This document shows, piece by piece, positions 12,984 through 25,162 of a stretch of DNA of 30,841 nt. Source of the DNA: Condylostoma magnum (Eukaryota > Ciliophora > Heterotrichea > Heterotrichida > Condylostomatidae); NCBI GenBank assembly GCA_920105805.1, contig CAKKTI010000257.1, positions 1-30,841 of the forward strand, read 5' to 3'. The position numbers were made by a program, and so were the translations under genes. Below the pieces are notes generated by a model. That model worked only from the letters and a program-made list of their open reading frames with translations, was not told the DNA's origin and did no database searches. Within the stretch, counting starts at the first letter, position 1, and each line of letters starts with the position of its first letter.

Positions 12984-14480
12984 ATGGAGCAAAGAAATAA
13001 ATCTAATTTCCAATTACTAATAGAAGCTCTGTTAACATACATAGAAAACAACTATCCTTAGTAATTCGATGCAGTTTTAACTTAACTGGATTTATAATAC
13101 GATCAATTATTACCATAGTAACCCTTACTCAGATCTCTCAAGGATTTTTAGATATAAAACCTACCAAGTGATATAAAGGAAATGAGATACATGCATGCTG
13201 AAAATAGAAGACAAGCTAGGATAATAAAATTGGCCACTGAGGTATAACATATTGTACATGATAGTAACTTACAAAAATCGCTTAAAGCATTACATGTGGA
13301 AGACAACTAATACGGTAGACGGTAAAGCCAAGCTAGTAGAGGCCCAGTCAACAGAAAAATGTGCCCATCTCCAACTGAGTATATTAGTAAAGGATTCGAC
13401 AAATAAAGATAAAAGATGAGCAAGGCTATGGATCATTTCCAAAGAAACTTATAGATATAGAAATAAGCACAAGATACAATGGATGCCAAACAGAACAAAT
13501 GGAAGAAATAAGAAAAAAAAGCACTACAATTATCAATGGAGTCTAAAAGAATTAAAGAGGAAAAGGCTTAAAAGTTTAATCAAAGTGTTGAAAAGGCACG
13601 ATAAAGGAAATAAGAAATTGAGTAAGAAGCGCTTAGTAAGAGATTAAATTAAAGCAAGGAAATAAAGCAAAAAGATCTCAAATTTGAACAACTAAAGTAA
13701 AAAAGAAACTATTAGCTCCTTAGAAAATAATTTAAGGATAAAATAGCACGTCTTAAGCAAGAAAAAGCAAAAAATGAGCAATTTAATCAATCAGAAAATG
13801 AAGCTAAAATCTCAAATTGGCTTAAGTCTTTGGATGATAAGTTTTAATAAAGATACAAAGCTTATTAATAAATCTAAGACGAAAAAATTTGCAATGCCAG
13901 AAGCCACAGCTTACATGTCTACTAAAAGTTGCTAAGTACATAACGATCATTTGACCTACAACAACAACAAAACCTGCAAAAGGTGATAAACAAAGGCATG
14001 CATACAAACCATATAAAGAGCAAAACATAATCATTTAATGAAACTCAACGCTACAATATAACTAAGAAGCTTTCAATTACATTTGAGCGTTAAAATGAAA
14101 CCTTATAACAAGTAAAACAAGAATACAACAACTGAATGAAAAACGTAAGCAAAAGAATAACATAAAGAAACTTTGCTAATAGACGTGCTTTAAGATAACA
14201 AAAAGTCACTTAAAAGTAAAAATAAGAATCAAGCAAACTCCGTAAAAAGGACCAATAAGAAAACTTTACCCGAATCCAAGAAAACGACTAACGTAGAAAG
14301 CAGAACATACTAGAAAAGCACAAACAAAAGTCAGAATTAGTCCACGAATTAAACAAAACAAAGCACGATATATCCAAATCATCCCTAACCAGCCAAATGC
14401 AGTTTAACATTTTCAAGACCCAGAAACTCTACTTATCCCCAACTCAACGCAAGTCCAATACCTTAGATCGCACTTTCTAG
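12984..14480 (+). CDS. Lys/Glu/Gln-rich coiled-coil protein
   Basis: A 498-residue protein starting MEQRNKSNFQLLIEAL. After a short N-terminal region that may be globular (to about residue 75) comes a long, highly charged helix (MSKAMDHFQRNLQIQ, QNKWKKQEKKALQ, KARQRKQEIEQEALSKR, FKDKIARLKQEKAK). A run of four consecutive CAA codons lies near 13957-13968. The C-terminus has a basic tail with KTQKLYLSPTQRKS. It is probably a cytoskeletal or basal-body scaffold, but this is only inferred from composition. It ends RTF at TAG 14478-14480, followed by TAA TAA and then an in-frame TGA that overlaps the ATG of the next gene at 14495. First of three closely packed same-strand genes. Confidence 0.8.
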
Positions 14481-14494
14481 TTAAAATAATAAAC

Positions 14495-14992
14495 ATGATA
14501 GATAACAACGAGGAATACAAGCAAATAATAAACAACATTCAAAGGACTGAAACAGTAGATGACTCCCGGAAATACGGCGTGCATTTCGACTACAAAGACC
14601 TATGCCAGCGCCTCAACAAGGTAATCCGTAGTAAATCCACAATGCATAAAAAGCCAAAAAAGTCTTAAAGTAGGATCAACCGTCCCCGACTAACCAACAA
14701 AGTGCAGGCCTTGACTGATAGAAACTAAGTTTCTACTAAAAGACGCAGAGTAATAGTAAAAAACAGAAGCCAGGGAGTCCTGAAATCCTATACAAACTCA
14801 TCCCGGAAGAACAACAATGTAAATACCCAGCTGCTTACAAGAGTCAATACACTGCAACTGCGAAGAGCCCCAAAGCAGATCGTTACTAAACAACTAACAA
14901 AGCAGAGCTTAATTCAAACCTATTTAAACTGGACAAACAACACCCTTACAAGCTACCCAAAACGATCGTTTACTAAGCCTAAAATTCTTTAA
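14495..14992 (+). CDS. Small basic hypothetical protein
   Basis: A 165-residue, strongly basic protein starting MIDNNEEYKQIINNIQR. It is rich in Arg, Lys, Asn and Thr (KPKKSQSRINRPRL, STKRRRVIVKNRS) with no Cys cluster and no membrane segment. No family is recognised; RNA or DNA binding or a structural role is possible. It begins 14 nt after the previous stop and ends KPKIL at TAA TAA (14990-14995), only 7 nt before the NDUFA5 ATG. The codons are clearly C-ending (AAC, TAC, CTC), unlike the T-ending codons of neighbours. Confidence 0.72.
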
Positions 14993-14999
14993 TAAAAAA

Positions 15000-15506
15000 A
15001 TGTTGAGAAGGGGCCTATTATAATTGCGAATGTATTAAAAACAACCCAAGACAGGACTGGAGGTTGATAGTTATGATAATCCGTATTTGGAAACCTAGTA
15101 ATCCAGGCCCAAATCCACCATAGTTCTGCCAGTTTCACCCTATCCCAGACGCGAGTTAAAGGAAATCTACCTTCATACACTGGAGTTTTGCAAGGAACTG
15201 CCCGAGGATTACGCATACAGGCATTTTACAGAGGAAATGACCAGATATCGGCTGAAGGTAGTGGAGGAGAATAAGAATATAGAGGATATAGAGAGAATTA
15301 TAGGTTAAGGGTAAATCGAGGAGCTTATATACGGGGCTACTAGTGAACTCAGGTTATTGCAGTATGCAAAGGTGGAGGAGGTATGGAAGCCTATTTAAAT
15401 GACTGAGGAAGAAGCGGAGTTTGTGAATAGTAAGAAGAAAGGAGTTTTCAAGGACTGGATGCAGACATTTGCGGAGGACTGGGTAAAGGAAAAGAAACGT
15501 CAGTAG
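15000..15506 (+). CDS. NDUFA5: Mitochondrial complex I subunit NDUFA5 (B13)
   Basis: A 168-residue accessory subunit of the peripheral arm of NADH:ubiquinone oxidoreductase in the mitochondrial inner membrane. The N-terminus MLRRGLLQLRMYQKQPK is Arg-rich and amphipathic, as expected for a targeting peptide. The family core follows: RELKEIYLHTLEF, ELPEDYAYRHFTEEMTRYRL, GQGQIEELIYGATSELRL and EVWKPI, matching the LYxKTL, AYRxxTE, GQxEExIxxAExEL and WKPWE pattern of ETC_C1_NDUFA5. A C-terminal extension (KGVFKDWMQTFAEDW) goes beyond the animal protein. Stop candidates are TAG 15504, TAG 15513 and TAA 15519; the first is used, leaving 11 nt to the end of the convergent gene. Confidence 0.92.
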
Positions 15507-15517
15507 TTAAGTTAGGT

Positions 15518-16111
15518 TTAATCTTTATACGGGCTTTTGTTTAAATAAGCTATGAACTTTGACATTATGTTGAGAGTTTGGGAGAATTGCTTCTTTTAGT
15601 GCAAGTTTTGCATGGACTGGGTAAAAATTACGTTTATGTACTCGTGAGATGACTCACTGTATGATTTCTGCTGCTTTTTGTTGCTTTGGATTAGTTTCTA
15701 GGACTCTTATAGTATTTTATGAGTTCTCTGACTGTACCGCTGTGCTTTTTAGAGTAGTTATGTAGGTGATTTGTAGTTTTTGTACCTCTAGCTCAACGCT
15801 TTTACCTTTTGAATAGAAACAGTAGATCTATTTTCCTATTTTGGCGGTTTATTCTCGTCCCTCCTCTTAACCACAAACTACGAATTATTAAGCTCCGATA
15901 CTTTTTTAATCCTCTAAGTCAAATTCAGTATCCCAGACTAATTCAAACATTTTTCTTACCTATTTTAAATTTTCAGCAAAGGCACCTTAACCCTCCTCGG
16001 GCTTCCTTCCTCCTTATACACATGAGTAATCTTAATCATTTTTGCAAAAAGCTATTCCTCCCTCTTAACCAGCTCCTATCTCAACTTAACCCCCTTACAA
16101 TTAAAATCCAT
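15518..16111 (-). CDS. Basic hypothetical protein
   Basis: A 197-residue protein starting MDFNCKGVKLRQELVKREEQ and ending YLNKSPYKD at TAA 15518-15520. It is Lys, Gln and Ser rich with a predicted helical start and a low-complexity middle (RRDENKPPKQENRS, LQKAQRYSQRTHK). No family is recognised. It was preferred over the opposite strand, which gives a hydrophobic frame needing many TGA, TAA and TAG, because this frame has ordinary composition, a plausible start and stops flush against the NDUFA5 end. It is convergent with NDUFA5 and divergent from the Patched-like gene. Confidence 0.7.
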
Positions 16112-16217
16112 CTTAAAATAATTCTAACAACCCTCAATACGAAATGTAACTGCTCCTTTTAAATTTTTCATATACACCCCTCTTACCTACTTTTGATAGG
16201 CTGAAATAAAATTAAAT
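16112..16217. promoter_or_regulatory. Compact divergent promoter region
   Basis: Only 106 bp separate the divergent starts of the 197-residue gene and the Patched-like gene, so both promoters must fit here or overlap coding sequence. No named motif was seen. Confidence 0.4.
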
Positions 16218-19028
16218 ATGTAGCAAGACTCTTTCTGCTGCCCCAACAGGGTGCGCATGTCTGACAACTATGAGATAAAGCTGGAAAAGATGCTAGCGAG
16301 CTGGATTCGACTGGTAGTGAAACTGCCCTGGATATTCATCATAATTTCCTTTATCCTATGCGCTGTTTTTACCGCTGGATTTGCCCTTATCGACGTGCAA
16401 AATCAGCCTGAGGATGTCTGGGTCCCAAATAACTCTGACTCAGCTAGCAATAGAGATGATGTAGAGGACAGATATGGGGATGACCCATAGCGATATATGA
16501 TTTACGTTACTTCCGACCGCAGTGAAATCAAAGATTTAATGTCGAATGAGCCCTTTTAACACATTGTGGACTTTGATTCGCAGTTTAAGGCATTGGAGTA
16601 AGATGGTATTAGTTATAGCAGCATATGTGAAAGGGTTAGTACTACCTTCCCGTGTGTGAGTAATGAGTATGTTCTAGGGTTTTGGAAGGATGCTAATCAC
16701 AATATACAATACGATGCTTAGACGCCTTATCAAGTTCATTTCAGGATTCAGTCGGGCCGCGGAGTGTCACCGCTGTATGAGAGGTATGATTCCCATTACA
16801 TTCCTACTAGAAGAATGTTTAGTGGGAGGCTGCCTGAGGAAATGGTTTATGATTCTAGTGGAGCAAATGATGTTTACTATTTTGAGGCACTACAGTATGA
16901 GTATACCATATAAGTGGATGAGGATGACGAGGATGATGTGGAGGACTGGAAGGAGGAGCTGGAGGACCTTATTGATGATTTCAATGATGATACTAATATC
17001 ATATAAGTGCATATGTTTAGTCTTGATAGAGTGGGAAGGGATTTGGAAGAGGCACTTACTCTTGACTTTGGGCTGTACTTTGGACTGCTGTTGTTTATTT
17101 TCGTATATGGGTTCTTTATACTGGGAAGATGCCACCCTATATACTGCAGAGTTCCACTTTCATTAGCCCTTATATTGATGTATATCATGACCTTGTTCTC
17201 AGCTCTAGGATTCACATGCTATATTTATCCGTTTGTAGCATCAAATGCTTACATTACTTTTATACTAGCGCTGTAAACTTTACTGTATTCCTCGTTTTTA
17301 GTGAGATCCACTGAGCATTATGCACTTTAAACGGCTGACTCCGATAATAAGTAAAATGCTTTTATTGACGGAGCTTCAAGGGCTGGAGTCTCCTTACTTA
17401 AAACTACTATCATAGGAACCATTGCCTTTGGATTAGGAACTATTTCCAGTATTGATGCTATTAAAAGTTTTTGCTCTGTAGGTGCATGTGCAACTGTTTT
17501 TAACTTTTTTAATACTATGACTTTCTTTATTGCATGCCTATACTACGATTATAATAGAATTGTAGAAGAAAAGAATGATTGTTGTACTATGTGTACTTGT
17601 AATCCAGAAGGAATTCTATTTTGTGGGGGAAGATGTGTGCTAGATGACTATGCTAATACTAAACAACCTTTCCTTGATGTACTTTTAGTACAGAGAATCG
17701 TGCCTTTGTTGTAAAGAACCTGCACTAGGATTGTACTAGTGGTACTGGTTGTATTGATTATTGCTGTTGGAATTGCAGCCACTTTGATGATAGGGCAGGA
17801 TTTCAAGACAGATTGGCTAGTTACTGATGAGGACAGTTAAACTTAAGATGCTATTGATATTAGAGATGATTTCTTTGGAGATAGAGGGTATATGATGAAT
17901 ATTTATACCACTGATGTTGATTTTACATTCAAGAGCACTCAGAGAGGGTTAAGGACTTTGGTTCAGGCCATGAAGGATAATAGAGGGTGTGCTAAGGACT
18001 GGTTTTATGATGATACTGTGTTTTCGTGGTATGATTCATTCAATGCTTGGGTAGGACAGGGATTATGTGTAGACTCAAACTCAGGCAATGTTTATGAACT
18101 AGAACCAGATGGATACGTTCCTCCTACTTTCTTCAACACATGCCTTTCCTAATGGATACAATAACCAATCGCCTCTCACTTTGTAAACGATCTTTACTTT
18201 GAGAATGGCCTCCTTGAAACAGCCCGTCTTAAGGGTCGAGTTTAATACCTAGAAGACAAAAGCGACTAAATCTAAATTCTCTAAGACCTGTTTGACCTAG
18301 CAGACGACTACGGTCCAGGCGACTCTTACCCCTACAACACCAACATGCTATACTACGAGCAAATAGCAGTTCTGTATCCCACAACCTGAATCTTTATATC
18401 AATCGTGATCTTACTCAACGGCCTAGTCAACTTCTCCCTATCCCTCCGCATAAGTTCAGTTCTCCTCTCAATGCTAAACAACCTCGCTATAGTATTCTCG
18501 ATGTTTATATCAATGTGGATTTTAGGAGTAGACTTCAACGTAGTGACTGTCCTCAACTTATTCATGGTAGCAATTCTAGGTGCAGAGTTTTCAACTCACA
18601 TCACCCATGCTTACGTCTCCCGCCCGGGAGACAGAAAACAACGACTAGAACAACTATATAAATTTGCAGGTTCAGCCTTGCCTCATGTATGCCTTGCATC
18701 TCTAATAGCTGTGATTATTTTCATGATTCCTACTGACACGTATATATTCTAATCATTTGCTAAGATGTGGGGAGGTACATTGGTGTTTATATTTATACTA
18801 TGTTTCCTGGCACTTCCGGCATTTTTGAGCACAGTTGGCCCACGATCGATGCAGTTGAAGCAAGGTATGGTCGGGTCTGAGAAGCAGGATAAGGACCAGG
18901 ACCAGGCCCCGTGGGAGCAGGAAATGGATGATAATAATCAGTACGACCCGCCGGCCGACCAGCCCAATGTGCCCCAGGATATAGATATGTACAGGGATGA
19001 GAATGAAGCGACTCCCGGGCAAGATTAG
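16218..19028 (+). CDS. Patched/NPC1-like RND family membrane protein
   Basis: A 936-residue protein with the RND layout of Patched-domain proteins: one membrane helix (about 38-60), a large extracytoplasmic loop, five helices (about 284-444), a seventh helix (506-526), a second loop (530-710) and five more helices (725-870), twelve in all. VQNQPEDVWVP and DVEDRYGDDPQRYMIYV near the first helix are typical of Patched-like proteins, and AILGAEFSTHITHAY matches the conserved helix of the second bundle. Members move sterols or other lipids, usually driven by ions. The sterol-sensing segment corresponds to helices 2-6. Acidic stretches lie in loop 1 (DEDDEDDVEDW) and the tail is Asp/Gln/Pro-rich. 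Trp in PTTWIF is TGA. The ATG at 16218 is used; 16257 is an alternative. Stop is TAG 19026-19028. Base use switches sharply inside the gene. Confidence 0.93.
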
Positions 19029-19046
19029 TTAGTTAAAAGTTAGAAA

Positions 19047-20111
19047 TTATAAGGGAGCTATGCTCTTTGTTTTGCGTCTTCTGCGTTTCCTGCGGTTTTT
19101 CAGCTTTGGCAAGGAGCACTGACGTTTAGGGATTTGTTTCTAGGTGAAGTGTTTCAGATTTGTTGGGAAGATTGCTATGCTGAGTGTATTGAGGAACTCT
19201 CGGCGGAGTTTTAGTATTGAGGCGATTTGGTTTGTTGTGAGATTGTTGAACTGGTCTCATGTGAATTTTAAGTGGTTTATTTGGAATTCTCAGTTTTATT
19301 AGCGAGAGGATGCTTTGAGGGATTCCTGGTACTTGTAGGTGTCTTGGGACTTGTTTATATTAGGAAGTTACATTTTGTCGGAGTAGCGTAAGGCGAAGTA
19401 AATTGAGCCATTTAAGCCTTAGTTGCAGGGGATGGATTGCTCGGCTTGTAGTTGACGGAATTTTGATTAGAAGCAGTCTTGTAGGAAATCTTCAACTTCT
19501 CGCTGCTCGGAGATAAAAAAGCCTTATATAAACTTGTACTTTTAGTTTCTGTGCTTAATAGTTTATAGTTGTTCTTTCAGTGTGTTGTATTCAGGGCTAG
19601 TATCACTCTAATCTTAAGTGATTTGTATAGAAGCTGATTGCTGAGTATGTGAGTTTTATAATTGGTTATCTTACATTAGGTTTTAAAACATTGAAATTTG
19701 GCCTTAAAGCTCAAAGTTCTATCTGTTGCATTTTTGCAAGGTTTCTTGTAATATTTTGTACTATGTTTACATATTAGCATATTTCGACTTATAAAACTTA
19801 TACTGTTTTTGCAGTCTTTTCCTATACTAATCTATTGCTTAGAATTATTATTATAATTGTTGAGTGTCATCATATATCTCTTTAACACTAGGATCATTGG
19901 AGCTGGCAATCTCATACCTATTTATCTCGTCAATATAGTATTATAATTAGTTTTATAACTAATCTAGTCTTTATTAAAAGTGCTTGTTCAGTACTATTTC
20001 ATTTCTATTTATCACAGAGGCTATAAGTTAATCCAGATTATTCATGCCTTTGAATACTTCTTATCTGCTTAATTCAATATTATCTATCCCAGCTTGAAAC
20101 TGCTCTCCCAT
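19047..20111 (-). CDS. Coiled-coil protein with basic C-terminus
   Basis: A 354-residue protein starting MGEQFQAGIDNIELSRQE. Residues about 20-190 are Gln-rich coiled coil (YDDTQQLQQQFQAIDQYRKRL, shown in part; YKILQETLQKCN). A more globular region follows (ISEQREVEDFLQDC, INHLKFTWDQFNNLT, with Trp coded by TGA), then a very basic tail (KLKNRRKRRRRKTKS) that looks like a nuclear-localisation or nucleic-acid contact signal. No family is recognised. Stop is put at TAA 19047-19049; a later TAA (19032) is possible, bringing the end within 4 nt of the convergent Patched-like gene. Confidence 0.78.
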
Positions 20112-20249
20112 ATAAGTTAAAATGTCTTATTGTCTATGTATACCAACTATATAAAAATGATTGACAGAAAAATACAAACATAAGACAGATCCTTTAACAC
20201 ACCCAATAATCTTTTTCTAAAAATACACACAAGCATCTTAATAACTAAA
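20112..20249. promoter_or_regulatory. Divergent promoter region, coiled-coil gene and Sec14
   Basis: 138 bp between two divergent starts, AT-rich, with several ATG-free A/T runs. Both promoters are expected here; no motif could be named. Confidence 0.4.
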
Positions 20250-21107
20250 ATGGTAGAAGAATAGCATTACTTGCCATCGCTCCTAGAGAAATTTACACCA
20301 GAACAAAACAGCAAATTAGAAGAATTCAAAGTATCTCTCCAAGACCTAGATAATGTCCCAGATGATCACACACTTGGACGATTTTTAAAAGCACGATAAT
20401 TCAATATATAAAAAGCAAGGGAAATGCTTACCAATTACTTAAACTGGAGAATTTCCTATGAAGTAGATATAATAGATCAGTTCGAATTCCCGGAGCTTTA
20501 AGGAGTACAATAGCTCTACCCTCACGGATACCATCAGACTGACAAATTCGGCCGCCCAGTCTATATAGAGAGATTAGGCCAACTGAAGCTAAAAGACTTG
20601 TTTGAAATTACAACTGATGAAAGAATGATTAAGTATTTTGTGAGGTCTTATGAAAATCTAATCAATAACATTTTCCCAGCTTGCTCAAATGCCGTGGGAT
20701 ACAGAATCGATTAAACAGTCACAATTTTAGACTTAAGAGGACTTTCACTGAGAATGATAGGCAAGAAGGTGTACAGGTTCATAAAGCTTAGTTCACAAGT
20801 TGCTTAAGACTACTATCCTGAGATACTCGGCCAAATGTTTATCATAAATGCTCCGATGTTGTTCACAGGGATCTGGAGATGCATAAAGCCTTGGCTTGAT
20901 AAGCAAACAGTGGCTAAGATTTAGATTGTGGGTAAACGGTATATAACTAATCTACAAGAGCTTATTGATATATAGAAAATACCTGAACTACTAGGGGGAA
21001 ACTGTTCTTGCCCTAATGACTGCCTATAGGATTCCCCTGGACCCTGGAAAATTGAAGCATAGACGGAAAATGTTGAGGAAAATAAAGAGGAATCCTAGTT
21101 AGGTTAA
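20250..21107 (+). CDS. Sec14-like (CRAL-TRIO) phosphatidylinositol transfer protein
   Basis: A 285-residue cytosolic lipid-binding protein. The N-terminal helical CRAL-TRIO-N part has DDHTLGRFLKARQFNIQKA (about 36-54), and the lipid-binding domain holds HGYHQTDKFGRPVYIERLG, VTILDLRGLS, YYPEILGQMFIINAP and IPELLGGNCSCPNDC ending in GPW, the usual Sec14 landmarks. Such proteins exchange phosphatidylinositol and phosphatidylcholine or present lipid to PI kinases at Golgi and endosomes. Trp are TGG; many Gln are TAA or TAG (ARQFNIQKA). Stop candidates are TAG 21096, TAA 21105 and TAG 21114; the middle one is used. The next gene starts at 21119 on the same strand, so spacing is about 11 nt. Confidence 0.93.
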
Positions 21108-21118
21108 TTATATTAGAA

Positions 21119-24100
21119 ATGGAGGAATAATTACTGTATTTTTCTAATTCTTTATTACAAATTTTGTCAATTTTAGCCTAGTAGTCGTCTAGTTGGACTT
21201 AAGAAATGATGACTATACTTAATCAGTCGTTTTAAATATACCAAGTCGAGAATTTCAAGCAGGGGTTGTCGGTTAGTATTGATCAGGACGTAGAAGACAT
21301 GGTGAATCAAGCCTAGGAGCTGGGGAAATTGTTGAAATAAGATTTGTTAACGTAGTATGACATGAAAGCTATATAACAGCAATGCAAGGATAATATGAAT
21401 TCTGCAATGCTTTGTAATAGAGCTGTATGGAAAGCCGTTGGAAAGCCTTAGGAAAGGAACAAATAAGGACAAAATTGCTAGGAGACCTTTCAGTTTATTT
21501 AGACTAAGCTAGGGAACATGATATAGTCGGATAAGGTAACTGCGTTTAGTATTAAGACTACTATATCGGATTCGTTTCATGTAACAAAGCAGATATTGGA
21601 TAATGCTTAAAGCATGCTTGATGAGCTACCCGAGTTGTCGATTATTAATGACATAAGCTCTCTTTTATACAATCTTTAAATCCAATTGAAGTAAAAATGC
21701 TAGTTTGTAATAGAACAGGATAAAAGCTTGTAATAGAAATTCACTAAAGTAAGTTTTAATAGTCCGGAATATAATGAAATAAGGGATAATCAGTTGAATC
21801 AAATTGCTAGGTATATAGAAGTAATTAATAGCTACTCTAAAATACTCATAGGGGATAAAAGGGAGGATTTTAGTGATAGAGATGTTAATGAACTAATTTA
21901 AATTATGAATTTATCCTTTAATACTTGCTAAATTGTAGCTAGTTAATCAAATTAACCTAATTATCTCATTCATGATTTATAGGAAAGAGTTGATAAAATA
22001 TGCCAATCGAATGAAAAAGGGTTAAAGGTAAATTATAGGATGTTAAATACATTGCTGACTTAAATAGAAGAGTTTAAGTTTAGTATACTAAAACAATAGT
22101 TTAAATTACATTAAGAAGGATCATTTATTGATGGAAATGATATGAAACAGCTTAACAGCTTGTTTGTCATAAGTATTCTACAACCCTTAATAGATTTATC
22201 TGATAGTAATATAGAAATTGCTGATCATTAAGAATAGAATTGATTTGATTAGGTTTCAATACTTTATAATCAAGCTGCTTCTATTATAGAAAACTTATCT
22301 GGAACAATTCAATACAAAGCAAGATAGGAAATGTCTGCATTTATGGCTAAAATCGGATAATGTGTTAGTAAGTATATAAAAGGGATGAATGATTTAAGCA
22401 GATCAAACAGCCAGTAGAATTTCTTGTTTAAGCTTTAATCAATTCTAGAAAATATACAGTAAAAGTAATAGGTGTAGTTAGGATAGATATTATTCTATAA
22501 GCTGAATTTTATTGATTCTTAAGTTATCATTAGAGAATTAAGGAAAGATATATTTTTACTTAGATTAAAAATCAAGAATTACCAAACTGCACTGATCCAG
22601 TAAAAAGTGTAAAACAATAAGTAAATTAATGAAAGCAATCACTTGAAACAACAAACTCAAGTAAACAGGTCCTAGTTTCAATAGAAAATGCGCTAAAATG
22701 CTGTATAAAAACTACAATACCAGATAAGAAAATAATTACAGTATTGCCTACTTCTCTGGAAATATAAAGCTAACTTCTACAATCCTTTCCACACACTGCA
22801 AACCAGCTTAAAAATAGATGATGACTTTTAACCAAATTTCACATAAGATTCAGTCTACCAAAACGATATCATATAAGAAGTGGTATAACTAGACAACAAC
22901 GACTACTTGGAAAACAATATACTAAGAAATGCAATGCTTCGACAGTCCTTTACTCAGAAAATCCAAATGCCATACTAAAACATATGAAAACTATTTGAAG
23001 AGATGATGGATAAAAAGTACGAAACAGACCAAAGGGATATTAAGGATCACAGAAAGCCACGAACTATGACAGAGTTTATGCTGGAACATCTGCAGAGGTA
23101 ATTTGGGTTGAAGGAAATTGCAATAAAGAAGCTATGTTAAATTTACCCAGCCTTAGAACAGCTGAACAATTAAGGACATCCTTATGGTACTATAATCTGC
23201 AGATTTTTGTAAGTGTTTAACCCTGATCCAATTCCTTTAAATCTAGCAATATTTTTGACTTAAGTAAGGATAAAATTTAATACAATGATTGAAAAAGCGG
23301 AAAAGAAGAGAAATATTTATTAATCCATAAGGTAAAATAGAGGTAAATTAACACATGGACTAGCTTTTCTTGACTATGATAGCAAAGGAGGAGAAGCTTT
23401 CTTGATTGATACAATTGATTTAGTATATGAGCTGTTTTAACTTGATTCTGAGTGTGGGATTTAAGTTATTAGGAACATTTGCCCTGAGTCAGTCGGTTCT
23501 TAAGATTATTTGAAATTCTGTGTGCAGTATAAAATGGTTAAAATGGGTAAAACTCCTGATATGATCTTTGCTATAATTGATAAGCAATAATAAGGAGTTA
23601 TTGACTAATAACAGTTTATTGTTGGGCTGAGATAATCATTGGATATATGGATGGATAATGATGATATATTACAGCTTTTTGGCTGTTTGTAAAAGGAAGA
23701 TGTGATTATCAGATAGAATTTGATATAAGAGATTTCTATTGAGAAGTTTTATCAATTGTCTTATAACGAGAGATTTGTTGTTAATAAATGCTAGTTTTTC
23801 AATGCTCTTATATCTGCGTATTAGGCTAAATAACAAACAGATTGTTAATTATTAACACAGATTTTTAGAAAGTAAAAGATTAGCTAATTAAATGAATAAC
23901 AGTTTTACAAGACAATCCTACAAATTGATCAAGTTTCTCCTTAGAAACTCAGTGATTATTATTCTGAGGCTTGCTACTTTTCTGATAGTGATGATGTAAA
24001 TTGTTAGTCATTCTGTTTAACTGTATTGAGAAATGGAATAGGAGGTTACGGACTGGGGGTGTTTAGAATAAAAGAACTTGAAAAAGCTGTTGAGAGCAGA

Positions 24101-24226
24101 AAGACGAGGATTGATTCTAGAATAAGAAGCTCCACACCTACATAAAAACACAGACGACCTGATTTTGGAACGCCAATCAGTGATAAAAGAAATTCGACGT
24201 TTTTGTCTAGAAGTCATATTAGTTAA
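21119..24226 (+). CDS. Large protein with coiled coil and degenerate EF-hand-like region
   Basis: A 1035-residue protein starting MEEQLLYFSNSLLQILS and ending SRSHISQ-free at TAA 24224 followed by TGA. The first 500 residues are helical; residues about 480-560 are Gln-rich coiled coil. From about residue 625 comes a region like one seen in several ciliary/axonemal proteins: NIWKLFEEMMDKKY, TMTEFMLEHLQRQFGLK, GTIICRFLQVF, then two degenerate EF-hand-like stretches (LDYDSKGGEAFLI and IIDKQQQGVIDQQQF). The C-terminus is basic and Ser/Arg-rich. Trp is coded by TGA in QNWFDQ and NIWKLF. A cilium- or cortex-associated role is plausible but inferred only from resemblance. The start lies about 11 nt after the Sec14 stop. 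Confidence 0.85.
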
Positions 24227-25162
24227 TGATATATTTGGGAATGTTTGTTCATTGTTTATTTTGTAAAATCTGTAGATTCTAGCTAAAAATAAATATGATA
24301 ATTAGCTAAGGCTATTTCTATGATTATAGAGTACTTAAAAGAGGATTTTAATAATAGACAGCTTTACTGTGCTTAAGTAATCTAGTGGAAATACATATCC
24401 TGAAAAAGAGAGGAAATTTATAAAGTGTTAAGAATAATTTATGCATGAACAGCAACAAATTACTATTAAATGCAAACATAGTCTGAGAGAATATAATAGA
24501 GTTAAAATAACTTTAAACGTACTATACTTTTATTATAGAGAAAGTGATTTAAAAGTTTAGATTATTTTATTTAGCATATCGCCTAATATATAAGTAGGAT
24601 ATCCATATTAATACAGAATATTGTTTTAAATACACTACAAAAGGGATAAAGTTTAGATATTCACCCATCGAATAATATGAGGGCTTATGATTTTAATTTT
24701 AAACCAAACACTTAAAAAAAGCTATATAAATCTATATATATCTTTCCTTATCAGGAATTATAAGGGTAAGTAAACCAATTTACTTTTGGTTATGAAGAAT
24801 ATTATAATCAAGCTTACAAGTAAGGTATTTGTAATAATCTCCTGAATAGTGGCAACAAATCTTCATTTATAAGTGTAAAGTCTTATAATAGAATGTTATA
24901 TTCTAGTATTGTAGAATATACTAGGTCATATAACAACTACCAATTTGAATGTATTAGTCGTAATGTACAATTCCTATAATATAAACATTTAAAAACATAC
25001 AACTGTTGGTTTTAAACTCTTTTAAGTTTGTTTTAAGTACAGAATAAGTTAAAAATGATCTATCAGAAACACAGCACAATCTCAACAAACTACACATATA
25101 GTTATATGATAAGAATAAATATTATAATAACCTTTAAACAGTATCATCAATTTATACAAAAA
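24227..25162. other. Intergenic, no gene seen
   Basis: 936 bp of AT-rich sequence downstream of the large gene and upstream of the WD40 gene. I see no coding composition, RNA gene, repeat or WD40 remnant. Confidence 0.5.

Noticed and set aside
15542-16165. Plus-strand hydrophobic frame starting MNFDIM, and the ORF at 15809-16162 within this stretch
   Set aside because: It stays open only because all stops can be sense. The minus strand gives a normal basic protein with a good start and an end flush against NDUFA5.
16877-17215. Minus-strand Ser-rich ORFs
   Set aside because: They are the complement of the acidic Asp/Glu stretch and helices of the Patched-like gene.
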